Below, one piece after another: positions 36,427 through 44,053 of a DNA stretch of 64,000 nt (the stretch's first letter is position 1; each line of letters starts with the position of its first letter). The position numbers and the translations under genes are program-made. The notes below the pieces were generated by a model that was not told where the DNA came from, ran no database searches, and saw only the letters and a list, made by a program, of their open reading frames with translations. Source of the DNA: an uncultured Candidatus Binatia bacterium (GTDB lineage Bacteria > Desulfobacterota > Binatia > Bin18); the NCBI GenBank assembly GCA_958296235.1, contig OY282457.1, positions 1,860,501 through 1,924,500 of the forward strand. Reading direction: 5' to 3'.

Positions 36427-37713
36427 ATGGCGAGGCCGGTCAGGTATAGGATCGTTGGACTGTTGTTCTCTGGAACAGTCATTAACTACATCGACCGGGT
36501 GAATATCTCTGTGGCGGCGCCGGTTATCATGGACGCTTCCGGCTGGAGCAAGAGTGAGTTCGGGACGGTTTTCTCGGCCTTCCTGGTTGGCTACTCCGTG
36601 CTCCAGTTGCCGGGCGGCCTGGTGGCCGACCGCTGGAGTGCGCGGAAAGTGCTGGCCCTCGCCTTTTGTGGCTTCTCGCTTTTCACGGCCCTGACCCCCC
36701 CGGCCGTTTCCGCCTTTTGGCTGCTGCTCAGCGCGCGTTTTCTGGTCGGCATGTTTGAGTCCGTCACCATTCCAGCCCTCACTTCCGTCAATGCCCGCTG
36801 GATTCCGCGGGCCGAGTTTGGCCGTGCGCAGACCTTGAGCGTGTCTGGCGTGACGGTCGGTCAAATGATTGCCTATCCACTCACCACCTGGATTATTCTC
36901 AATTTCTCCTGGCAACTCGTCTTCTATTTTAATGCCCTGCTCGGTTTTATCTGGGCGGCGCTGTGGCTGTGGTTTTCCACAGACACGCCCGGCGAACATC
37001 CACACATTGATGCGGCGGAACGCAGCTATATTGAATCAAACCTGCCTGCCCGTCCGGCTGTCTCGCTGCCGTTACGAACCGTTTTTACCAGTGCGTCGCT
37101 GCTGACAGTAACCCTGGCCTATATGTGCTTTGCCTACGTGCTGTGGATGTTCCTGTTCTGGTTCCCGACCTATCTGGTGGAGGCGCGAGGCATGTCTCTC
37201 GGGGTCATGGGGACAGTCGGCATTTTTATGCACGGAGCGTCGTTTCTTGGCGTGATTGGGGCCGGGATGCTGTCGGACTGGCTGCTGCGCAACGGCTGGA
37301 GTGCGCAGTTCGCCCGCGTGCGCTTTGGCGCGTTCGGTCTCACCCTGGCCCTGCCCTGCCTGATTCTGGCGGCCCAGACCTCCTCGCCGCTGACCTGTGC
37401 CGTTTTTCTGGTTCTTTTTTATGGGCTGTTCAGTATGGGCATCGGCGTGTTTACCACTGTTGCCCTGGAGTTTAACCCGCACCAATCCGGCGCTATTTTC
37501 GGCATGATGAATACGCTCGGAACCTTCGCCGGGATTCTGGGTCCCTGGTCTGCCGGGCAGATGATTGAGCGCAGCGGAGGAGATTGGACCATCCCGCTGT
37601 TTGTCGCCACCGGGGTGGGAGCCGTCAGCGCCCTCATCTTATTTGTGGTCAAGATCAGGAAAATCGAAATAGACGATGTTGCGCGGGCAGAACCGGCGGA
37701 GAGCGGTTCGTGA
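36427..37713 (+). CDS. MFS transporter, anion:cation symporter type
   Basis: The product is 428 residues from the ATG at 36427, with AAGGAGGGA upstream. Twelve membrane helices are expected. NYIDRVNISVAAPVI and LPGGLVADRWSARKVL are the N-terminal helix and loop 2-3 signatures of the ACS family, which moves organic acids such as sugar acids or aromatic acids. The ribosome site decides the start; the open frame upstream has no support. A carboxylate produced by neighbouring catabolic enzymes is a plausible substrate. Confidence 0.88.
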   Translation: MARPVRYRIVGLLFSGTVINYIDRVNISVAAPVIMDASGWSKSEFGTVFSAFLVGYSVLQLPGGLVADRWSARKVLALAFCGFSLFTALTPPAVSAFWLLLSARFLVGMFESVTIPALTSVNARWIPRAEFGRAQTLSVSGVTVGQMIAYPLTTWIILNFSWQLVFYFNALLGFIWAALWLWFSTDTPGEHPHIDAAERSYIESNLPARPAVSLPLRTVFTSASLLTVTLAYMCFAYVLWMFLFWFPTYLVEARGMSLGVMGTVGIFMHGASFLGVIGAGMLSDWLLRNGWSAQFARVRFGAFGLTLALPCLILAAQTSSPLTCAVFLVLFYGLFSMGIGVFTTVALEFNPHQSGAIFGMMNTLGTFAGILGPWSAGQMIERSGGDWTIPLFVATGVGAVSALILFVVKIRKIEIDDVARAEPAESGS

Positions 37714-37747
37714 GTATCTACGCAAAGACAACAGACAGGAGGACAGT

Positions 37748-38044
37748 ATGGCAGACAGACAGAAACTCTCGGATACGGACATTCAGGCCAGACTGGGCAG
37801 TATGCCGGGCTGGAGTGTGGCCGACGGGAAGTTACACCGTGAGTATTCGTTCAAGGACTTTGTCCGCGCCTTTGGTTTCATGGCCAGTGCGGCCCTGGTA
37901 GCGGAATCCATGAATCACCATCCCGAATGGTTCAACGTCTACAGCACAGTCAGGGTTGACCTGGCCACGCACGACGCCGGAGGCATTACCGAGCTGGACT
38001 TTACCCTGGCCGGGAAGATGGAAGAACTCGCCGCGGACAGGTGA
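37748..38044 (+). CDS. phhB: Pterin-4a-carbinolamine dehydratase
   Basis: The product is 98 residues. The hallmark MNHHPEWFNVYSTVRVDLATHDAGGIT holds the three catalytic histidines. It recycles 4a-hydroxytetrahydropterin made by aromatic amino acid hydroxylases. No hydroxylase gene is nearby. It starts at the ATG at 37748, which has GGAGGACA in front. Confidence 0.93.
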   Translation: MADRQKLSDTDIQARLGSMPGWSVADGKLHREYSFKDFVRAFGFMASAALVAESMNHHPEWFNVYSTVRVDLATHDAGGITELDFTLAGKMEELAADR

Positions 38045-38091
38045 AAACCGCTCAAGGTCGAAACAAGCTACTTTCGCCTTCCTTCAATCCC

Positions 38092-38128
38092 CTCTCCCCT
38101 GGAGGGAGAGGGCCAGGGTGAGGGGGTT
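38092..38128 (-). repeat. Fragment of the dispersed palindromic element
   Basis: CCCTCTCCCCTGGAGGGAG followed by GCCAGGGTGAGGGGG matches the internal hairpin of the larger copies. It lies between two convergent genes and could act as a transcription barrier. Confidence 0.6.
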
Positions 38129-38161
38129 CCCAACGGTAAACACGGTCGTACAGCTCCCGCG

Positions 38162-39358
38162 TCAGATAACACCCGCGTTTTCCAGTTCGTGCAGCTTCTC
38201 CGCGGAAAGGCCCAGCAAGCCCTGATAAACCTCGCTGTTGTGCTGACCCAGCAGCGGGGCCGGGGTGACTTCGACCGGGGAGTCGTCGAGTTGGACCGCG
38301 CAGCCGGGCATGGTGATGCTGCCTCGGGTCGGATGTTCAACCGTAGCGACCATGCCGCGTTCACGCAGCTGCGGATGGGTAAAAATATCGTGTGAATCAA
38401 AGACCGCCCCGCACGGCACACCGGCTGCTCCGAAGCGCTCCATGACCTCGAACTTGGTATACTGGGTGGTCCAGGCGCGAATGATGTCATACACCTCGTC
38501 AAAGCGGACGTTGCGCTCGGACGTAGCCGTATAGCGCGGGTCGCCAATCAAATCTTCGCGCTCAATCGTGTGCAGCAAACTCTCCCACATCCGTGGCGTC
38601 GTGGACATGAGATAAACATAGTCGTTGGGTCCGCCCGGCGCGCAGGGATAGGTGTCAGTGGGGGCGGCATGGCTGAGACGGTTGCCGCTACGCTGCACCA
38701 CGGCATCGGCCTGAAGATGGTGGCGCATGGGCACCCGCATGTAATTGACCACCGCATCCTGCATGGACACTTCCACCTGCTGGCCCGTGCCCGTTTTGCC
38801 CCGTTGCAGCAGGGCGGCAAGAATGCCGACCGCGCAGTGGATACCCGTGCCGGTATCGCCAATAGTCGGGCCGGGTTTGAGCGGCGGCGAGCCGGGCAAG
38901 CCGGTGATGCTCATGGCCCCGCCGGTTGACAGGGCAATCGAGTTGAAACTCTTATATCCACTCCACGGGCCGGACGTACCAAAGCCCTTGATCGTGGCAT
39001 AGATCAGCCGCGGGTCGAGCTGCTGAAGGTCTGCGTAGCCGAGCCCCAGCCTTTCCATCGTGCCTGGAGAGAAATTCTCCAACACCACATCAACCTGCGG
39101 GACCAGGGAGCGGAAGAGGTCACGGCCCTGCTCGGTCTTGAGATTGAGGGTAACGCTACGTTTATTGGCATTCAGCAGAATGAAAAAATGCGAATCGAGC
39201 CCCGGCTCGTTGGTCAGAAAGTTTCGCCCCGACTCGCCGCTGCAGGGCGGTTCGACCTTAATCACATCCGCCCCAAGAAAGGCCAATAACTCCGTACACG
39301 ACGGACCAGCCTCAAAATGCGATAAATCGAGAATACGCACATGATCGAGCGCGAGCAT
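38162..39358 (-). CDS. CaiB/BaiF family CoA-transferase
   Basis: The product is 398 residues. Family III CoA-transferase features are DLSHFEAGPSCTELLAFLGADVIKVEPP, LNANKRSVTLNL, VLENFSPGTMERLGLGY, and the catalytic aspartate in GDTGTGIH. It moves CoA between an acyl-CoA and a free acid, as in formyl-CoA or carnitine CoA-transferases. The ribosome site AAGGAGA is strong. Its substrate is unknown. Confidence 0.92.
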   Translation of the reverse strand: MLALDHVRILDLSHFEAGPSCTELLAFLGADVIKVEPPCSGESGRNFLTNEPGLDSHFFILLNANKRSVTLNLKTEQGRDLFRSLVPQVDVVLENFSPGTMERLGLGYADLQQLDPRLIYATIKGFGTSGPWSGYKSFNSIALSTGGAMSITGLPGSPPLKPGPTIGDTGTGIHCAVGILAALLQRGKTGTGQQVEVSMQDAVVNYMRVPMRHHLQADAVVQRSGNRLSHAAPTDTYPCAPGGPNDYVYLMSTTPRMWESLLHTIEREDLIGDPRYTATSERNVRFDEVYDIIRAWTTQYTKFEVMERFGAAGVPCGAVFDSHDIFTHPQLRERGMVATVEHPTRGSITMPGCAVQLDDSPVEVTPAPLLGQHNSEVYQGLLGLSAEKLHELENAGVI

Positions 39359-39487
39359 CGGCTGTCTCCTTTTTTCTCAGAGCCTGACACCCTACCACCT
39401 GGGTTGCATCTCTGCCAACCTTGTCAAATGGAGAGCGGCAAGGGATAATCAAAGCGCAGACTTTCTATCAGGGAGGGATGGCAGGCT

Positions 39488-40354
39488 ATGCAAAACAAGA
39501 AAACATACGATCGTGCCACGCAGGATGTCGGGAATATCCTGGGGATGGAACATGTGAATGTCACCGTGCCGGACCAGGCGATTGCTTCGACCTTCTATGT
39601 CTCCGGCCTCGGCTTGACCCGCGACCCGTATATGATGGTCGGGCCGGGCAATATGTGGGTGAACATTGGCCAGCAGCAGTTTCACCTCCCGGCGAGTGAG
39701 CCGCAGGTGTTCCGAGGCCATATCGGGGTGGTGGTTCCAGACCTGGACGCCTTGCAGACGCGACTTGAGCGGGTCCAAAAACGCCTCGCCGATACGGCCT
39801 TTCGCTGGTCAGCCAAAAAGAGCTATGTCGCCGTCACCTGTCCGTGGGGGAATCAGTTGCGCTGCTACGCGCCACGTCCGCAATTCGGGAGCATGACGCT
39901 GGGCCTGCCCTATATTGAGATGCCGGTCGCACCCCGCACGGCCCGCGGGATTTGCCAATTCTATCAAGAAGTGATGCACACCCCGGCCAGCGTTCTTCAG
40001 GAGCGTGGCGCCGCGGTCGCCCAGGTCCAGGTCGGGCGTTCTCAGGTCTTACGTTTTCGAGAAACCTCAAAGGCGATTCCCGCCTATGATGGCCATCATA
40101 TTGCCGTCTATGTCGCCAACTTCTCGGCCCCGCATACGTTCCTGAAACGTCACAAACTGATTACCCAGGAAAGCGACGATCATCAGTATCGCTTTCAGGC
40201 CATTGTCCATCCCAAAACCGGCAAGCTGCTATGCGAGCTTGAGCACGAGGTCCGCAGCCTGTTTCATCCCATGTACGAGCGGGAATTAGTGAACCGCAAC
40301 GCCGGCCAGAGCATTTTTTCCTATCAAAAAGGACAGGACGCGTTTGCCGCCTGA
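39488..40354 (+). CDS. VOC family protein, extradiol-dioxygenase-like
   Basis: The product is 288 residues with two vicinal-oxygen-chelate modules. The first (MEHVNVTVPDQAIASTFYVSGLGL) carries a metal-type histidine. The second module (YIEMPVAPRTARGICQFYQEVM, YDGHHIAVYVANF, LLCELEHEVRS) supplies histidine and glutamate positions. Dioxygenase, glyoxalase or isomerase activity is possible. Confidence 0.8.
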   Translation: MQNKKTYDRATQDVGNILGMEHVNVTVPDQAIASTFYVSGLGLTRDPYMMVGPGNMWVNIGQQQFHLPASEPQVFRGHIGVVVPDLDALQTRLERVQKRLADTAFRWSAKKSYVAVTCPWGNQLRCYAPRPQFGSMTLGLPYIEMPVAPRTARGICQFYQEVMHTPASVLQERGAAVAQVQVGRSQVLRFRETSKAIPAYDGHHIAVYVANFSAPHTFLKRHKLITQESDDHQYRFQAIVHPKTGKLLCELEHEVRSLFHPMYERELVNRNAGQSIFSYQKGQDAFAA

Positions 40355-40466
40355 GAGGGTGGCGTATACGTCAGCGGGCGCGCTGTGGGGGACGTAGGGG
40401 CGACGCAGATGCGAAAGGTACCCCTCCCAAAGAGGGCAGAATATACACTGAAAGGAGTAGACAAAA

Positions 40467-40655
40467 ATGGACACGGTTGTTGAAGTAGGAAGATGTTCGC
40501 AGTGTAAAGGCCGTTTCGCCGTTACAGTCACTGTCAAAGACGGAGAACAAACCATTCACACCATAGGCCCGGCTGAAAAATACTCGATTCTCCCACAAAA
40601 CTCACAGGAAATGACCTATATCTGTGAGAAATGCAGGGAAGAGCAGAGCAGCTAA
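40467..40655 (+). CDS. Small zinc-ribbon protein
   Basis: The product is 62 residues with ribosome site GAAAGGAG. Two CxxC knuckles, CSQC and CEKC, separated by about 40 residues with strands between, suggest one structural zinc. No family recognised. It could be a regulator or adaptor. Confidence 0.7.
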   Translation: MDTVVEVGRCSQCKGRFAVTVTVKDGEQTIHTIGPAEKYSILPQNSQEMTYICEKCREEQSS

Positions 40656-40712
40656 CCCCTAATGCTTCCCAATTTCATACCACTAACTCCTTGGGCAAAT
40701 AGCTATATAATA

Positions 40713-40736
40713 TAATCCCCGCTCAAGAGGGGATTA
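40713..40736. terminator. Hairpin between convergent genes
   Basis: TAATCCCC and GGGGATTA form an eight-base stem with an eight-base loop between the small zinc protein and the dehydrogenase. On the minus strand an AT-rich tail (TATATTATATAG) follows. A weak bidirectional terminator is plausible. Confidence 0.4.
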
Positions 40737-40767
40737 CGGATGGACTTAGCGTAAGCGGACGCTCATC

Positions 40768-41763
40768 CTAATATCCGCCGCGCTTGTCTACAACGTTATC
40801 CATCGGCTCGCCGCGTAAATACTGGCCGAGAATCGGCCGGAACAACGCCACCGCATGTTCCCAGTAATGAGAACGAATGCCGGAATAATGCGGAGTGAGA
40901 ATGACGTTCGGCAGGTGAAAAAGCTCGCTGTCGGCCTCCGGCGGCTCGGGGTCGGTGACATCCAGCCCGGCGCCGCCGAGACGGTCTTCCTTGAGGGCCT
41001 GGATTAAGGCCGTTTCCTGAATGATCGCCCCGCGTCCGACGTTCAAAATAAAAGCCCCAGGCTTCATGCGCCGGAGTTCCGGCTCTCCGATCATACCCCG
41101 TGTTTCCGGCGTCAGCGGAGCGGCAACCACCACATAGTCTGACTGCGCTAAGAGCCGGGGCAGGTCGTCCGGCCCGAATAATTCATCAACACAGGCCGGC
41201 TTGTCCCCACCCCGGCGTTTGTTGGCGACCACCCGCATGCCGAGCGCCTGACAGCGCTCGGCCACGGCCAAGCCAATACTGCCCAGCCCGATAATGCCAA
41301 CAGTCCGCCCATGCAGCTCGGCAATCAGCGGAAACCGGCTGAGCATTTCCTGACGCGCCCACCTGCCTTCCCCCTGGAGGCGATACGCGTCGTGCAGGCG
41401 TCGCGCAAACATGAGCATCACGCCCAGTACGTGCTCGGCAATCGGAACGCCGTAGAGGCCGCGCGAGTTGGTGACAATGACATCGCTCTCGATCAGCTCT
41501 GGAAACAAGACATGCGTGGCCCCGGCTGAGGTGAGGTGGAGCCATTTGAGCTGGGTGGCGACAGCCAGGTCCTTTTTGCTGAAGCGGACGGCGCACAGGA
41601 CCTCTGTATCGACCAGTTCGGCAAGTCGCCGGTCCGGGTCCTGGATCAGATTGATGGAGGCCTGCGGAAATGCTTCTTGCAGCTGCTGGGCGAGGCTGAG
41701 GGGAAAATTCGGAAAGCCGTCCAACCCAGCCGCGCCGGCAAACGAAATACTCACCTTGGTCAT
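40768..41763 (-). CDS. D-2-hydroxyacid dehydrogenase family protein
   Basis: The product is 331 residues from the ATG at 41763. Its own ribosome site AAGAGGA lies just upstream, although the frame continues open into a transposase. The NAD-binding motif GIIGLGSIGLAVAERCQ, the arginine region LNVGRGAIIQETAL, the glutamate stretch GLDVTDPEPPE, and PHYSG in place of the usual catalytic-histidine motif are seen. It reduces a 2-keto acid or oxidises a 2-hydroxy acid. The missing His in the usual HxSG motif (here PHYSG) should be checked by alignment. Confidence 0.88.
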   Translation of the reverse strand: MTKVSISFAGAAGLDGFPNFPLSLAQQLQEAFPQASINLIQDPDRRLAELVDTEVLCAVRFSKKDLAVATQLKWLHLTSAGATHVLFPELIESDVIVTNSRGLYGVPIAEHVLGVMLMFARRLHDAYRLQGEGRWARQEMLSRFPLIAELHGRTVGIIGLGSIGLAVAERCQALGMRVVANKRRGGDKPACVDELFGPDDLPRLLAQSDYVVVAAPLTPETRGMIGEPELRRMKPGAFILNVGRGAIIQETALIQALKEDRLGGAGLDVTDPEPPEADSELFHLPNVILTPHYSGIRSHYWEHAVALFRPILGQYLRGEPMDNVVDKRGGY

Positions 41764-43191
41764 GGCTGTCCTCTTGATCGACCTATCCCTTCCCTCCGCA
41801 GCCGCCGCTTTTTTGCTTTGGCGCGCCCAGGCCGCCCGCCCGAGCGCGTGCTGCCTGCTCTTTTGTCGGTCGCCCCAATCCCCCGCTTCCAGCAACGGCG
41901 CGTGAGCCAGAAACTTCCCGTCCAGCGATTCGACCCATATTTCCTCGTGGATTCGATCCGGATCAAACCTCGCGACAACGCGCTGCTCGCGATGTTCAAG
42001 CAATTTCTCAGCAAAATACCTGTTTCGACGCACCGCCCCTCTGTCCGCTTGGAGCGAAATAGTGCCGTCTTTCCCAACCTTTACAGCCTCCGGTGCCAGC
42101 ATGAGATGCCGAAGTTGTTGGCTCTCGGCGCGGCGGATTACCGACCCCTCGTAAGAGGCGCGGAAGGCATCGTCGAACGAGAGTTTTCCCTGACAGGCTT
42201 CCGTCCGGCGGCCCTTCTGTGCGTTCAAGTCGGCGATCACCCGAGCGCAGACGCGCCGAAAATCAGATACATCCAACGGACGGCTGGTGTGCCAATGATC
42301 GCGGACCTCCGGGTCTTTGTCCAAATATTCACGCCAGCCGCCAACCCCGAAGGCTCTCTCGATCGGCTTGCCCTGCCCCCAACCTTGCCCCCCGAGGATC
42401 GGGGTCCAGGAGATATCGATTCCGAGCTGGCCGAATACTCCCAGCGGTTCGTCCTCGCGTAGTCGGAAACGGTATCGGTGTTGGATTCCGCCTGACAGCC
42501 ACTTGTTCGCAGCTGCTCTCGTGTTATCGAGCCGGATGTGATGTGGGAGCCCGTATGCTCGGAAAAGATCGAGTGCGGACAGTCGTACTGTGTCAGCGTT
42601 TTCGGACTTGTCCACCCTCCACGAGAGTATTTTCCGCGAGTAGACGTCCTGCCAAGCCCAAATCACGGGGCGTCCGACATGGCCGTCCGGCCAGCGCACG
42701 ACTGGCCGGGCGAGAAAACCATCGCCATTGATCCAATCGAGCGCGCTGATTTTTGCTATGGAGATAGTCAGGTCCGGGTACGCTCTGGCTGCGGCATATT
42801 CACCCTCGCGTCTGCGGACCTGCTCCGCCACGGGCGTCGACTTTTTGAGCGCTTTCATGAGGAGGGTAAGACTGGGAACAGCCAGGCCCCGTTTTTCGGC
42901 GACTCGACACAGCCTTTTGTAGGATGCCGTAGCCGCGGGCCGGGTGTGATGCAGATAGTCGTCCCGGAAGAGCTCCAGGACGACCGGATCGATCTCGGTT
43001 GGCGCCCTTTTATAGCGGAGTATCCTCCCCCACTCGCCGGGGTCTTTCCCTTCCGTCTTGTCCACCCATCGTCGGATCGACATCTCGGAGCAGCCAATTT
43101 CGGCGGCTACGCGGCGGCGCGCGGAGATCATAGATTCGCCAAGGTCGAGGTAGCGCTGGAGCGCCAGCCGGGCTGCGAGGGCCTTTTTCAT
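41764..43191 (-). CDS. Mu-type transposase (MuA-like), fused in frame to the dehydrogenase
   Basis: The 476 codons start at MKKALAARLALQRYL (43191). An N-terminal helix-turn-helix region precedes the DDE catalytic core: D157 in INGDGFL, D222 in LDNTRAAANKW and E278 in PIERAFG. These align closely with phage Mu transposase, as does GKLSFDDAF further on. The C-terminal part that contacts the MuB target-selection protein is missing. The frame has no stop and runs straight into the dehydrogenase. No MuB gene is present, so this is probably an immobile remnant. Its very high G+C differs from the neighbours. Confidence 0.88.
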
Positions 43192-43474
43192 TTTTTCCTC
43201 CTCGCGCGTGCCCGCGATTCGGCGGCGCGGCAGCGTTCGCAGCGGCCCCGCCCGCCGGACTCCCCCCCCGCACTTCCGACACAGGCCCGCCGCGGCCCAC
43301 GCCGCCCGACGGGCGGCAATATATTCAGATGCTCTCATTTTAGTAGCCGCACAAGCGGGCGCGCGCGACGAGGAGGCGGGCCGGGGGAATATACCCGCCC
43401 GACCGCGCCCGCAGGATAATGGTTTCTTCGGGGTTGTCCGTTTTCCATTTCTCGATCTCCTCCGCCCACTCACA
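41796..43474. mobile_element. Remnant of a Mu-like transposable element
   Basis: The stretch holds a transposase gene, a small zinc-protein gene, and the tail of another small ORF ending RLLVARARLCGY just before 43338. It interrupts the space between the glyoxalase and dehydrogenase genes. The eight-base sequence CCTTCCCT occurs at both edges (41788-41795 and 43475-43482), which could be a target duplication or chance. Terminal TG...CA ends are not clear. Confidence 0.6.
43188..43338 (-). pseudogene. Small zinc-finger protein of the Mu-like element, one-base frameshift
   Basis: Starts MRASEYIAARRAAWAAAGLC with a CRKC knuckle. After a run of eight G (43262-43269) the zinc partner CERC and the tail RAAESRARARRKK are found only in the next frame. 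Removing one G gives about 50 residues ending in a TGA that overlaps the transposase ATG. A sequencing slip, a real mutation or slippage are possible. Confidence 0.5.
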
Positions 43475-44006
43475 CCTTCCCTGCCATTTGCGTGTCTCGC
43501 CAATAGCTCCACGGCACGGGATAGTGCGCCAGCTCTAACTTGATACCGTCCGGGTCGGCAAAGAACACCGCATAATAATGCGGGCCGTACTCGGGATAGT
43601 CGGCCGGCGGATCAAGGACGGTTATGCCCCCGGCACAGAGAAAATCGTGGAAGCGGTCCACATCGGCCTTATGCCTGGCCTTGAGCGCCAGATGGTGCAG
43701 GCCGGCACGGAAGCGGTTATGGCCGGCGGCTTTTTCTTCGGTCGCGGCTTCCTTAATGCCGATAATCAGGTGGGCGGTGTGGAAGCCGTTGTAATGCGGA
43801 TGGACGAGCTTACGAAAGCCCAACGCGCCCAGAATTTTTTCATAAAAGGGCAGCGAGCGGCTCAGGTCTGTCACCGTCAGATCAAGATGATCGACGCCCA
43901 GGACCTCGAAGGGCTCGAAATCAGACGGAACCGTTTCCAGCGGGACTGAGCCCGGGATGACCGCCCTTTTCAGGTGGTCAGTATGAAAGAGTTCGGATGG
44001 GGACAT
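43470..44006 (-). CDS. VOC/glyoxalase family protein
   Basis: The product is 178 residues. VLGVDHLDLTVTDLSRSLPFYEKILGALG, GLHHLALKARHKADVDRF and FFADPDGIKLELAHY supply the His, His and Glu ligands of a metal-dependent VOC enzyme. Ribosome site AAAGGAAG. Its stop codon lies close to the edge of the Mu-like remnant, so the last residues may have been changed by the insertion. Confidence 0.85.
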   Translation of the reverse strand: MSPSELFHTDHLKRAVIPGSVPLETVPSDFEPFEVLGVDHLDLTVTDLSRSLPFYEKILGALGFRKLVHPHYNGFHTAHLIIGIKEAATEEKAAGHNRFRAGLHHLALKARHKADVDRFHDFLCAGGITVLDPPADYPEYGPHYYAVFFADPDGIKLELAHYPVPWSYWRDTQMAGKV

Positions 44007-44053
44007 CGCAATCTTCCTTTATCTGTCCTGAGCAGACAGCCTGCGCCGGCCTC

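Noticed and set aside
43338-43512. N-terminal extension of the transposase fusion to 43512
   Set aside because: The extra residues overlap the end of the glyoxalase gene and mix frames of small element genes. The transposase itself starts at 43191.
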